64,000 bases of DNA from Arthrobacter sp. B0490. GTDB lineage: Bacteria > Actinomycetota > Actinomycetes > Actinomycetales > Micrococcaceae. The stretch is from NCBI RefSeq assembly GCF_002929355.1, contig NZ_PJIR01000006.1:1-64000 (forward strand), given 5' to 3'. Made by a program: the position numbers and the translations under genes. The notes beneath the pieces were generated by a model, which was not told the DNA's origin, searched no databases, and worked only from the letters and a program-made list of their open reading frames with translations. This document shows positions 17,092-25,800 of the stretch, in pieces (the stretch's first letter is position 1; each line of letters opens with the position of its first letter).

Positions 17092-17712
17092 TCAGTGCTG
17101 GGGCAGCAGCGTCCCCAGATGGGCGATGATCGCCGTCACGCCCGCCTCGAATCCGATATCGGACCGCCTCCCCTTCAGGGAGGCTCCTGCGAACGCACCG
17201 TGCAGCGCCGGCTGCGCGTCGGGATCAGCGAGCCAGGCCAGCTCCGGTGACGCCATGTCGAGGGCGGAACCGAGCAGAAAGCTGTCGAGGACGGTCACGG
17301 CCACCACGACGTCGTCCGCCGCGAAGCCCTGCTCCACGAGGACAGCAGCGAGGTGCTCGTAGATCTCGAGCGTGGCGGTGTCCGTCACCGCTTCCCCCAC
17401 CAGCAGCGGGATCGCTTTCGCGTGCTGGCCCAGGGCGCGGCGGTAGCTCCTCGCCCACGCGGCCGCGCGGTCCTGCCAGTCAGGGCCGGCCGTGAAGAAG
17501 TCCCCCGCCGCCAACGCGTCGGAGCCGATGACCGACCGGATCCCGTTGATGATCTCCGGCCGACCCTGCACGTGGTGGTAGATGGACGACGGGCTCACCG
17601 ACAGCCGTCGCGCCAGCCCCGGCAGCGTGAAGTCGCCGAACTCGTCGACCAGCTCCAGCGCTGCCCGATAGATCTTCTCCGGCGACAGAATCGCCTGGCG
17701 TGGCCGCCCCAT
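17092..17712 (-). CDS. TetR family regulator
   Basis: The 206-aa protein starts MGRPRQAILSPEKIYRAALE and has the TetR helix-turn-helix LPGLARRLSVSPSSIYHHVQ. Its C-terminal helical region is like TetR_C ligand domains that bind small aromatic or heterocyclic molecules. It is 53 bp downstream of the alcohol dehydrogenase gene on the same strand and may be the last gene of the microprotein-NCS1-ADH unit. The 19-bp inverted repeat at 20504-20522, between that unit and the divergent amidase, is a candidate target. Confidence 0.78.
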   Translation of the reverse strand: MGRPRQAILSPEKIYRAALELVDEFGDFTLPGLARRLSVSPSSIYHHVQGRPEIINGIRSVIGSDALAAGDFFTAGPDWQDRAAAWARSYRRALGQHAKAIPLLVGEAVTDTATLEIYEHLAAVLVEQGFAADDVVVAVTVLDSFLLGSALDMASPELAWLADPDAQPALHGAFAGASLKGRRSDIGFEAGVTAIIAHLGTLLPQH

Positions 17713-17765
17713 GTTCCCCCTGACATAAGCGGCTGCGCCGCACGATCCTGCTTCCGTCGTCGTCC

Positions 17766-18863
17766 CTAGAACACGATGACGCTGCGCGCCCGCTCGCCGC
17801 GGCGCATCGCGTCGAAGGCCTCGTTGACCTCGTCCAGACCGATGCGGTGCGAGATGAGCCGGTCCACAGGCAACCGCCCTGCCAGGTACAGGGCGGCCAG
17901 GCGCGGGAAGTCCCGCCCGGGCACGGTCGAACCGTAGTTCGACCCGATGAGCGACTTGCCGCTCTCCGCGAGGGTCAGCGCGTCGATGGACACCGGGCTG
18001 CCCTCGGGCGGCAGCCCCACGATGACGGCCTTGCCGCCGGGGGCGATGAGCGACGGGAGGGACTCGATGGTCTGCACCCGACCGATCGCCTCGAACGCGT
18101 ACGCGGCGCCTCCTCCGGTGATGGCGGCGATCTCCTCCGCGAGCCCGTCCGACGGCACGAGGGCGTGGGTGGCGCCGAAGTCCCTGGCCGCCGCGAGCTT
18201 GTCCTCGCTGAGGTCGACGGCGATGATCGGGTTCGCGCCGACGAGCCGCAGCGCCATGATGATCGAGAGCCCCACGCCGCCGGTCCCGACGACGACGGCA
18301 GACGTCCCCGCCTCGACGCCGGCGTCGTTCACCACCGCGCCGAAGCCCGTGGCGACGGAGCAGCCGATGAGGCTGGCGACGTCGAACGGGACCTCGTCGG
18401 GGATGCGGATGGCGCCGGCTTCTGGCACAACCGCGTATTCGCTCATGGACCCGACGGTCAGGTACGGGAACACGCGGTCGCCATCGAGGGTGAGCGGGCT
18501 GCTGCCGTCGGGCAGGAGGCACTCCTCGGACCGGCTGCCCGTGCACACGTAGGACTTCCCCGACAGGCACGCGGTGCAGCGGCGGCAGGGGTAGAACCAG
18601 GAGAGGATCACGTGGTCGCCCACCGCGACGTCGGTGACGCCGTCGCCGATCGCCTCGACGGTCCCCGCACCCTCATGACCCATCACCGTGGGCGAGGGCA
18701 GGGTCCAGTCGCCGTCGAGCACGTGACGGTCCGATCCGCACACCCCCGACGCCCCCATGCGGACGAGGACAGTCCCCGGGGTGGGGTCGGCGACCTCGAC
18801 GGTCGTCAGGTCGAGATCCTGCGAACCGATGCGGTGGACAGCGGCGCGGGAGGTGCGGCTCAT
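17766..18863 (-). CDS. Zinc-dependent alcohol dehydrogenase (MDR, class III-like)
   Basis: The 365-aa protein has catalytic zinc ligands C42 and H63-E64 (GHEGAGTVE) and structural zinc cysteines C93, C96, C99 and C107. The NAD-binding GTGGVGL comes near the middle. It oxidises alcohols to aldehydes or a thiol hemiacetal. The ATG overlaps the NCS1 stop (ATGA), so it is translationally coupled to uptake. With a nucleobase-type transporter and an amidase nearby, a role in degrading an N-heterocycle side product is inferred, but no substrate is shown. Confidence 0.85.
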   Translation of the reverse strand: MSRTSRAAVHRIGSQDLDLTTVEVADPTPGTVLVRMGASGVCGSDRHVLDGDWTLPSPTVMGHEGAGTVEAIGDGVTDVAVGDHVILSWFYPCRRCTACLSGKSYVCTGSRSEECLLPDGSSPLTLDGDRVFPYLTVGSMSEYAVVPEAGAIRIPDEVPFDVASLIGCSVATGFGAVVNDAGVEAGTSAVVVGTGGVGLSIIMALRLVGANPIIAVDLSEDKLAAARDFGATHALVPSDGLAEEIAAITGGGAAYAFEAIGRVQTIESLPSLIAPGGKAVIVGLPPEGSPVSIDALTLAESGKSLIGSNYGSTVPGRDFPRLAALYLAGRLPVDRLISHRIGLDEVNEAFDAMRRGERARSVIVF

Positions 18864-20317
18864 GCGCGCCCCTCGACCTTCTCTGCAGGAGCGTAACCGC
18901 CGACGCCGCGGCGGACGTAGAGGACGCGGGCGAGCACGTAGTAGACGACGGCGCCGATGATCGCCGCAGGGAAGGACGCCGTGATGTAGCCGAAGATCGG
19001 CTGCGCGGTGAGGGTGACGGGGTTGTAGATCACCAGGTAGAAGATGGCTCCGACGGCGACGGCGGCCATGCCGGCCCAGTTGACGCCTCCGTGGAAGTGG
19101 TAGGCGCTCTCCCCACGGTGACGGTAGAGGTCCTCGAGGATGACGCGCTGACGGCGCAGCAGGAAGTAGTCGGCGATGATCGCCCCGCACATCGGGGCCA
19201 GGAACGCGCCGCTGAGGGTCACGAACGTCATGAACCGCAGGTACATGAAGCCCGGGAAGAACGCGAGGATGGCCGGCAGGACGAAGAACGCCGCGCAGAG
19301 CCACGCCCACTTGACCCGGGACAGCAGGTTGCCGCTGGCCTGCCGGATGGCCAGCACCGTCGAGTAGACGATGGAGGACGTGCTGGTGATGTTGGCGAAG
19401 GCGATGAACAGCAGGATGAAGGCGCCGAGGACCGGGCCGCCGAAGGGGAGCATCCAGACGGTCGGGTCGGAGTCGCCGAGCGTCAGCGCTGCCGCCATGC
19501 CGACGATCTGCGCGATCAGCGTGGCTCCGAGCAGTCCGCCGTACGAGGGCCAGAGTGCGGCTTTCGGAGTCTTCGTCAGCCGTGCGAGGGACCCCATGAC
19601 CGGGTACCACGACACGCCCACGCCGACGTTGAACTCGACGGCGAGGGCGAAGTTGAGGCGCTCGTCCTCGAACGGGGCCAGCGGTGCGGCGCTGAACAGC
19701 GTGTCCCACGAGGTGTTGATGACGAGGAAGACCATGAGGAAGACCGTCACGACGATCAGGCCCGGGGCGATGAACTTGTTGAACCGGCCGATGGTCACGG
19801 GTCCGCGGGAGAGGATCCACCAGGACACGGCGATCGCAACGAGGGCGAAGACCGTCACCATGAGGCTCTCCGGACCGAAGTCGGTGCTGAACGCGGAGTT
19901 GGAGACCTGGGTGACCGCCCTGCCGACCATGATCGCGAGCAGTGACGACCAACCCATTTCGGTAATGAGGATGACGGTGAAGACGAGGATGCCCACGCCG
20001 ACGATCCCGAAGACCGGCCGGAGGATGGTGTACTGCTCGACGCCGTAGCGCTGGCTGGCGACGACGCTGGCGAGGATCATGAAGCCCAGGCCGATCGCGT
20101 TGCCGATGACCATCGCGGCGATGCCCTGCTGGAAGCCGACGAGCAGCGCCGTCGACCCGCCGACGAGGAACGCCCACGTGGCGATGGCGAGGCTGATGTT
20201 GACGCCCGTGAAGTCGGCGCCGTTCCAGATGCGCTCCTTGCGGAGGAGCGGCAGCGAACCCAGCGATCCGGTGGTTTCACCGGCGACGTCGGTGGAGTCC
20301 TGGTGGTTCCCGCTCAC
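18860..20317 (-). CDS. NCS1 family nucleobase:cation symporter
   Basis: The 485-aa membrane protein has twelve predicted helices. It opens with the typical NCS1 region (LLRKERIWNGADFTGVNISL) and contains the TM3 motif GVGVSWYPVMGSLAR. NCS1 carriers import cytosine, allantoin, hydantoins, uracil or related ring compounds with Na+ or H+. The start is GTG at 20317, overlapping the stop of a 58-aa membrane protein; the stop overlaps the dehydrogenase start. This tight order suggests one transport-catabolism operon. The substrate class fits the divergent nitrilase-type amidase. Confidence 0.87.
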   Translation of the reverse strand: MSGNHQDSTDVAGETTGSLGSLPLLRKERIWNGADFTGVNISLAIATWAFLVGGSTALLVGFQQGIAAMVIGNAIGLGFMILASVVASQRYGVEQYTILRPVFGIVGVGILVFTVILITEMGWSSLLAIMVGRAVTQVSNSAFSTDFGPESLMVTVFALVAIAVSWWILSRGPVTIGRFNKFIAPGLIVVTVFLMVFLVINTSWDTLFSAAPLAPFEDERLNFALAVEFNVGVGVSWYPVMGSLARLTKTPKAALWPSYGGLLGATLIAQIVGMAAALTLGDSDPTVWMLPFGGPVLGAFILLFIAFANITSTSSIVYSTVLAIRQASGNLLSRVKWAWLCAAFFVLPAILAFFPGFMYLRFMTFVTLSGAFLAPMCGAIIADYFLLRRQRVILEDLYRHRGESAYHFHGGVNWAGMAAVAVGAIFYLVIYNPVTLTAQPIFGYITASFPAAIIGAVVYYVLARVLYVRRGVGGYAPAEKVEGRA

Positions 20318-20490
20318 AGCGCCAACACCAGGAAACCGAGCAGGGTGATCCCGAGGGTCACCAGGGCGTAGATCCCGAGGTCCCGGCCGGTGAGCGCAGC
20401 CCGTGAGGCGTCGCCCTGTTCCAGGGTCTGGATCTCCTCGAGCCGCCGACGCAAAGCGGCTGCCGTAGACGCGTCTGCAGAATCCATCAT
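20314..20490 (-). CDS. Membrane microprotein encoded ahead of the NCS1 transporter
   Basis: This 58-aa protein begins MMDSADASTAAALRRRLEEI, a charged helix. It ends in one hydrophobic helix, YALVTLGITLLGFLVLAL, so it would sit in the membrane with the N-terminus inside. An AAGG box precedes the ATG at 20490. Its stop overlaps the GTG of the NCS1 gene by 4 bp. The coupling suggests an accessory subunit or regulator of the transporter, or a leader controlling its translation. No named family is recognised. Confidence 0.7.
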   Translation of the reverse strand: MMDSADASTAAALRRRLEEIQTLEQGDASRAALTGRDLGIYALVTLGITLLGFLVLAL

Positions 20491-20503
20491 TCCCACCTTC
20501 ACT

Positions 20504-20522
20504 AATCGAATGTCATTCGGTT
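20504..20522. promoter_or_regulatory. Inverted repeat between the NCS1 unit and the amidase
   Basis: CGAAT-GTC-ATTCG, extended by outer AA/TT pairs to 19 bp, lies 14 bp before the microprotein start and about 100 bp before the divergent amidase start. It is a plausible operator of the TetR protein encoded at 17092-17712. Confidence 0.5.
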
Positions 20523-20621
20523 CGGGTCAATAGTTGTGCCTACCATGGGGCCTGTCAATGGATCGGTGCTGGGAGTCTGCACCGCCCGACAGCGTTGACC
20601 ACCGTTCGAGAGGGAGGGCTC

Positions 20622-21419
20622 ATGCCCGGACTGGCTGTACTGCAGGCCGACGGCGCGACCGGTGCCGTCGAGGAGAACCTGCGGCGGATCGATGCGTTCG
20701 CCGCTCGCGCCGCCGAGCAGGGCGCCGAGATCCTCGTGACGCCCGAACTCTTCGCGACGGGCTACGCCCCCGCGCTCGTCGCCGATTCGGACGGCCCCGG
20801 CATCCGTGCTTCGCTCGCCGACATCGCCCGCCGACACGGCATCGCCCTCGTCGGGTCGACGGTCGACGCCACCCCTGAAGGTCGCCACATCAGCGCCTCC
20901 CTCTTCGACCGCGAGGGCGCCGAGCTCACGCGCTACAGGAAAGCGCACCTGTTCGGGGCCGAGGAACAGTCCGTGTTCCAACCCGGCAACGATCTCCCGG
21001 AACTGGTCCCCCTGCTGGGTCTGACCGTCGCGCTCGGCATCTGCTACGACATCGAGTTCCCGGAGTTCGCCCGCAGCGCGGCACAGCGCGGCGCCGATGT
21101 ACTCCTCATCCCCACGGCCGTGCCGACAACGGGCGACGTCGACGGTCGGGCGCCGGAATACACGTACAACGCGGAGATCATCTCGACCCTGCTCGTGCCG
21201 GCCCGCGCTCTCGAGAACGGCGTCTACGTCGCCTATGCCAACCACACGGCACCGGACTTCACGGGATTGAGCTGCATCGCCGGCCCTTACGGGACGTTCC
21301 TCGGGTTGGCGGGCCACGGCGAGGAGCTGATCTTCGCCGACGTCGACCACGCGGAGGTGCAGCGCGCCCGGCAGATCAACACCTACCTCACCTGCCGGCG
21401 GCCGGAGCTGTTCGACTGA
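20622..21419 (+). CDS. Nitrilase-superfamily carbon-nitrogen hydrolase
   Basis: The 265-aa protein shows the Glu-Lys-Cys triad: E42 in TPELFATGY, K107 in YRKAHLFG and C141 in GICYDIEFPE. This superfamily cleaves amides, N-carbamoyl groups or nitriles in the cytoplasm. The ATG at 20622 follows GAGGGAGG, so the in-frame TTG 27 bp earlier was not used. It is divergent from the NCS1-ADH operon and probably hydrolyses an amide released from the imported compound. N-carbamoyl amidase and aliphatic amidase are both possible. Confidence 0.85.
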   Translation: MPGLAVLQADGATGAVEENLRRIDAFAARAAEQGAEILVTPELFATGYAPALVADSDGPGIRASLADIARRHGIALVGSTVDATPEGRHISASLFDREGAELTRYRKAHLFGAEEQSVFQPGNDLPELVPLLGLTVALGICYDIEFPEFARSAAQRGADVLLIPTAVPTTGDVDGRAPEYTYNAEIISTLLVPARALENGVYVAYANHTAPDFTGLSCIAGPYGTFLGLAGHGEELIFADVDHAEVQRARQINTYLTCRRPELFD

Positions 21420-21425
21420 ATCTCC

Positions 21426-21459
21426 CGGGTGTCGCTACCGCGAGCGGTCGGGACACCCG
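21426..21459. terminator. Hairpin after the amidase gene
   Basis: CGGGTGTC and GACACCCG close an interrupted stem with inner ACCGC/GCGGT pairing, starting 6 bp after the stop. Likely terminator. Confidence 0.6.
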
Positions 21460-21585
21460 ACCGCCTGGCACTCATGGTCGGGCATCCCGCACAGGCAGTT
21501 CACCGGTGGCGGACCGGACCGCCGTCCCTCGGCCGGCGTAGACCACCGGCGCGTTCTCCTCCCGCAGAACTGCTTAGATGGAAAA

Positions 21586-22728
21586 ATGGAGATCTCGCGT
21601 TACGCGGAAATGACTGAGACCGGGCAGCACATCCTGAAGTCCATCAATGCGGGGAGCGCGGCAGATTCCTACGACGCCGTGAAGGATCGGGCGTCACGGG
21701 ACTACAGGAATGAAGCCTCGGAATCGAGCATCCTCCGCATTGCTCCCTTGCTGTTCGTCGCAGGGGGAATTCCCGACCGGAAGATCTTCATCGGGGACGT
21801 CCGGGTAGTCGTCAGCGACCTGCATCATGCGGCGTTCGAGGTCCACATCAAGACGTCGTGGTCGGAAATCAACGAGGACCACTTCGAAATGATGGAGTTC
21901 GGCCTCGACGAACTGAACGACCTGACGGTCCATAATTTCCCCCTGCTGCAGGAGTTGCCTGATTGGCCCCCGACTCCCCCGGTCGACCAGGAAGGGCTCG
22001 CGGCCTACTTCGCCAAAGCCATTTCTGAGCAGTCCCGGGATTGCATCTCCCAGCTCCGCGAGATCCGCTACGGGCTCGAGAATCGACTCGCGCACCACAG
22101 TTCCCACGATTCGGGCTCCGAGGACCATGCATCAGTGGTCTCCTCGCTCCTTCAGCTGAACATCATCCTCGGCCGTACCGCGGACCAGGCTCGTGAGGCC
22201 GTCCGTGAGGGCCTCTGGGTGTACATCAGCGATGAGGAGGCATACCACTCCTACCGGCGCCTGCAGGACCCCAGCATCATCAACGAATATCCTCCGGCCA
22301 CTGCTGACCTGCGTCCGTGGATGCGGCTGCACGATGCCGCCGTCAGACAGTGCGGGGAGCTACGGAAGCAGGCCGACGCAGAAGCGGGGTCGGTCCGGGC
22401 GCTGCTGGCGTCGGCCTCGAGCATCTCGAATGCCTGGGAGGCCGAAGCCCAGTCCCGTTTCAACGTCCTTCTCGCTGTCGTCTCCGTGGGTCTCGGCGTA
22501 CCGGCGCTCGTCCTGGCTCTGTACGGTGCTGAAGTGTTGGTCCCTTTGAACACACCGCCGAGGGTGCTCGCCTTCGCGCCTGTAGCAGCAGGCCTACTCC
22601 TGGCCGCGTTCATTGCAGTCCTCAAAGCACCCAAGGGCAGGCACCGGGCTATCTGGCGACTTGGCGCAGGTGTCATCCTGCTCGCTCTGGCACTCCTTGT
22701 CGCAGCGGGCATCTCCGCACCGGCGTAG
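21586..22728 (+). CDS. Unknown protein with soluble N-terminus and C-terminal membrane domain
   Basis: The 380-aa protein has a charged soluble part of about 285 residues, including helical and coiled-coil-like stretches, and then three hydrophobic segments at about 290-315, 325-345 and 355-377. The layout, a long cytoplasmic helix entering the first membrane segment, recalls CorA-type channels. The diagnostic GMN is absent, and LYGAE occupies roughly its place. The N-terminal 250 bp use more A/T-rich codons than neighbouring genes, hinting at transfer. It stands alone, 137 bp before the nuclease-helicase gene. No family is assigned. Confidence 0.7.
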   Translation: MEISRYAEMTETGQHILKSINAGSAADSYDAVKDRASRDYRNEASESSILRIAPLLFVAGGIPDRKIFIGDVRVVVSDLHHAAFEVHIKTSWSEINEDHFEMMEFGLDELNDLTVHNFPLLQELPDWPPTPPVDQEGLAAYFAKAISEQSRDCISQLREIRYGLENRLAHHSSHDSGSEDHASVVSSLLQLNIILGRTADQAREAVREGLWVYISDEEAYHSYRRLQDPSIINEYPPATADLRPWMRLHDAAVRQCGELRKQADAEAGSVRALLASASSISNAWEAEAQSRFNVLLAVVSVGLGVPALVLALYGAEVLVPLNTPPRVLAFAPVAAGLLLAAFIAVLKAPKGRHRAIWRLGAGVILLALALLVAAGISAPA

Positions 22729-22865
22729 GCGTCGGGGCCCGTAGGTCGTCCGCGGACAACGGGCTGCCACACAGCCTCGTCGCCAGTCCCTGGATGTCCG
22801 AGGGTCTTGCTACATTCTGAGCAGCGCGGGATCCGTCCCCGCGCACCACTGATGCCGGGGGCACC

Positions 22866-25800
22866 ATGTTCTTGCTCGACCCGATCGCGCCGGCCCTGCA
22901 GCCGGATCTGGTCTTCTCCGCGACCGACCTCGTCGCGGCGAGCGAGTGCGAATACCGGACCCTCCGCATCCTCGACGAGAAGCTCGGGCGCACACCGAAG
23001 GCCTCGTTCGCCGTCGACGAGCTGCAGCAGCTCGCCGGCGCCCTGGGCGACGTCCACGAGCTCAGAGTGCTAGACGACCTGACCGCTAGGTACGGGCCGT
23101 GGGACGTGAAGCGAAAAGCCGGGGTGTACCGGGTGGAACGGGGCGACACCCTCGACCGCGCCGCACTGCTCGCCAAACACGAGGAGACCGCCGCCGTCCT
23201 CACCGCCGGTGCCGACGTCGTCTTCCAGGCCACCTTCTTCGACGGCGAGTTCCTCGGCTACGCGGACTTCCTGGTCCGTCGGCCCGCCGAGGACGAGTAC
23301 GCCGGGCGCTACGCGGTGTGGGACACCAAGCTCGCGCGGCACGCCAGGGTCGGAGCGCTGCTGCAGCTGGCGGCCTACGGCGACCAGCTGATCCGCCTCG
23401 GCCTCGAGCCCGCCCCGCAGGTCACCCTCGTACTCGGCAACCTCGAGCACAGCGTCCACTCCCTCACCGATCTGCTGCCCGTCTACCGCGAACGCCGGGA
23501 CCGGTTCCGTGCCCTCACCGCAGCACATCGCGCGGCCGACGCGACAATCGCCTGGGGTCAGGGCGGCGTCGTCCACTGCGGGCGCTGCGACTACTGCGCC
23601 GAGCAGGTGACTGAACACCGGGACCTGCTGATGATCGCCGGCATGACGTCGTCCCAGCGGAACAAACTGATCACCAAGGGCATCACCACCATCGATGCTC
23701 TTGCCGAGCTCCCCGACGCCGAGACCCGCGGCCCCCTGGTGCGGCTGCGGGACCAGGCCCGCATGCAGACGGGGACCGCCGCCGTCGACGGATCCCGCAC
23801 GTTCGTCAAGAACGACGTCGAGCACACGCTCGGTTACAAGGTGCTCGCCGAGCACACGCTGGCGGCGCTGCCCGCCCCGAGCAAGGGCGACATCTTCTTC
23901 GACTTCGAGGGCGACCCCCTCTGGCAGGACCCGGCCACGAAGAGCTGGGGGCTGGAGTACCTCTTCGGTGTGATGGAGCCGGCCGACGCGGGAGATGCGC
24001 CGGTGTTCCGGCCCTTCTGGGCGCATTCCCGCCGGGACGAACGGCGGGCGTTCCTCGACTTCCTCGAGTACGTCGAGAAGCGCCGCAGCGCCCACCCGGA
24101 CCTGCACATCTACCACTACGCGCCCTACGAGAAGACGGCGCTGCGCACCCTCTCGCTGCGCCACGGCGCCGGCGAGGACATCGTCGACGACTGGCTCCGC
24201 AGCAACCTGCTGGTGGACCTGTACGCGACGGTCCGGCACTCCTTGCGCGTGTCTGCGGCCTCCTACTCCATCAAGGAACTCGAGCCCCTCTACATGGGCG
24301 ACCACCTGCGCACCGGTGACGTGGCCGACGCCGGCGCTTCCGTGGTCGCCTACGCGAAGTACTGTGCGGCGCGGGACGACGGCGACGAAGCGGGTGCCGC
24401 GACGATCCTTGCCTCGATCACCGACTACAACGAGTACGACTGCCTCTCCACGCTGCGCCTCCGCGACTGGCTGCTGCAGCTGCCCCGGCCCGATGCGCCG
24501 GAGGGAGCCGACCATTCCGGCGGCGGCCATGGCGCACGGACGAAGCCCGAGCCTAAGCCTGCGGACGAGCCCACGCCGGACGAGATCCGGTTGCGCGATT
24601 ACCTGGCCCAGCGTGCGGCTGACCGGCCGACGGCGGAGGACCAGGCCATCGCGATGGTCGCCGCCGCCACGGGCTACCACCGCCGCGAGCGCAAGCAGTT
24701 CTGGTGGGAGCACTTCGACCGGCTCGAGAACGATCGGGACAGCTGGTCCGACCAACGGGATGTCTTCGTCGTGGAGTCCGCAACGGTGCTGGAGGACTGG
24801 GCGAAGGCGACGCCGAAGGCCAGGACTGAGTCCCGGACGATCCGGCTCCGAGGCGTGCCGGCCGACGGGTCCGACGTCCGTCCTGGGTCGAAGTGGTTCC
24901 GCATGTACGACGCCCCGGTACCCGACGGCGTGCAGGTCCCGACGGACAGCACGCTCGGCCGGGGCGGGTGCTTCGGAACGGTGGTCGAACGCGTCGAGGC
25001 TGACCCGGACGCTCCCGGCAGGACCCTCATCACGGTCACGGAGAAGTCGTCGTCGAATGTTCCGCCGTACCGGCAGCTGCCCGCGGCTCTGACGCCCGAT
25101 CAGCCGGTGCCCACGGCCAGTCTGGAGGCGGCCCTCGCCGAGCTCGCGAATACGGTGGGCGCGGCATTGCCCGACCTCCCCCGGCACCCGGGCCTCGACA
25201 TCCTGCAGCGCTCCACGCCACGCCTGGCGACGCGGGATACGTTGCCCGTCGTCACGCACGACGACGACGGGCAGGCCGACTACGTCACCGCCGTCACGGA
25301 CGCCGTGCTCGGCCTCGACTCCTCCTATCTCGCGGTGCAGGGCCCGCCCGGCACCGGGAAGACCTATGTGGGCTCGCGCGTCATCGCCCGGCTGGTCGAG
25401 CAGGGCTGGAAGGTCGGCGTCGTGGCGCAGTCCCACGCCGTCGTCGAGCACTTCCTCGCGACGGCCGTCGACGCGGGAGTAGACCCGAAACGGATCGGCA
25501 AGAAGCTGCAGCAGGAGCACCCTGTCCCCTGGCCGCACACCTCGGACGGCGCCATCAGCACCCTCCTCGCGGGAGACGGCGGGTGCCTGATCGGTGGGAC
25601 GTCGTGGTTCATGACCGGCAAGCTCGTACCGCCCGGGTCGCTCGACCTGCTCGTGATCGACGAGGCCGGGCAGTTCTCGCTCGCCAACACGCTGGCCGTG
25701 TCCCGGGCGTCGTCGCGGCTGATGCTGCTGGGCGATCCGCAGCAGTTGCCGCAGGTCACGCAGGGCTCACATCCGGAGCCCGTCGACGAGTCGGCCCTGG

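Noticed and set aside
22455..22728. CorA magnesium channel
   Set aside because: Topology is similar but the defining GMN motif is absent and a third hydrophobic segment is present.
23070..25538. 822-codon minus-strand frame inside the nuclease-helicase
   Set aside because: Composition is a reverse-complement shadow of the helicase gene, which carries all expected motifs on the plus strand.
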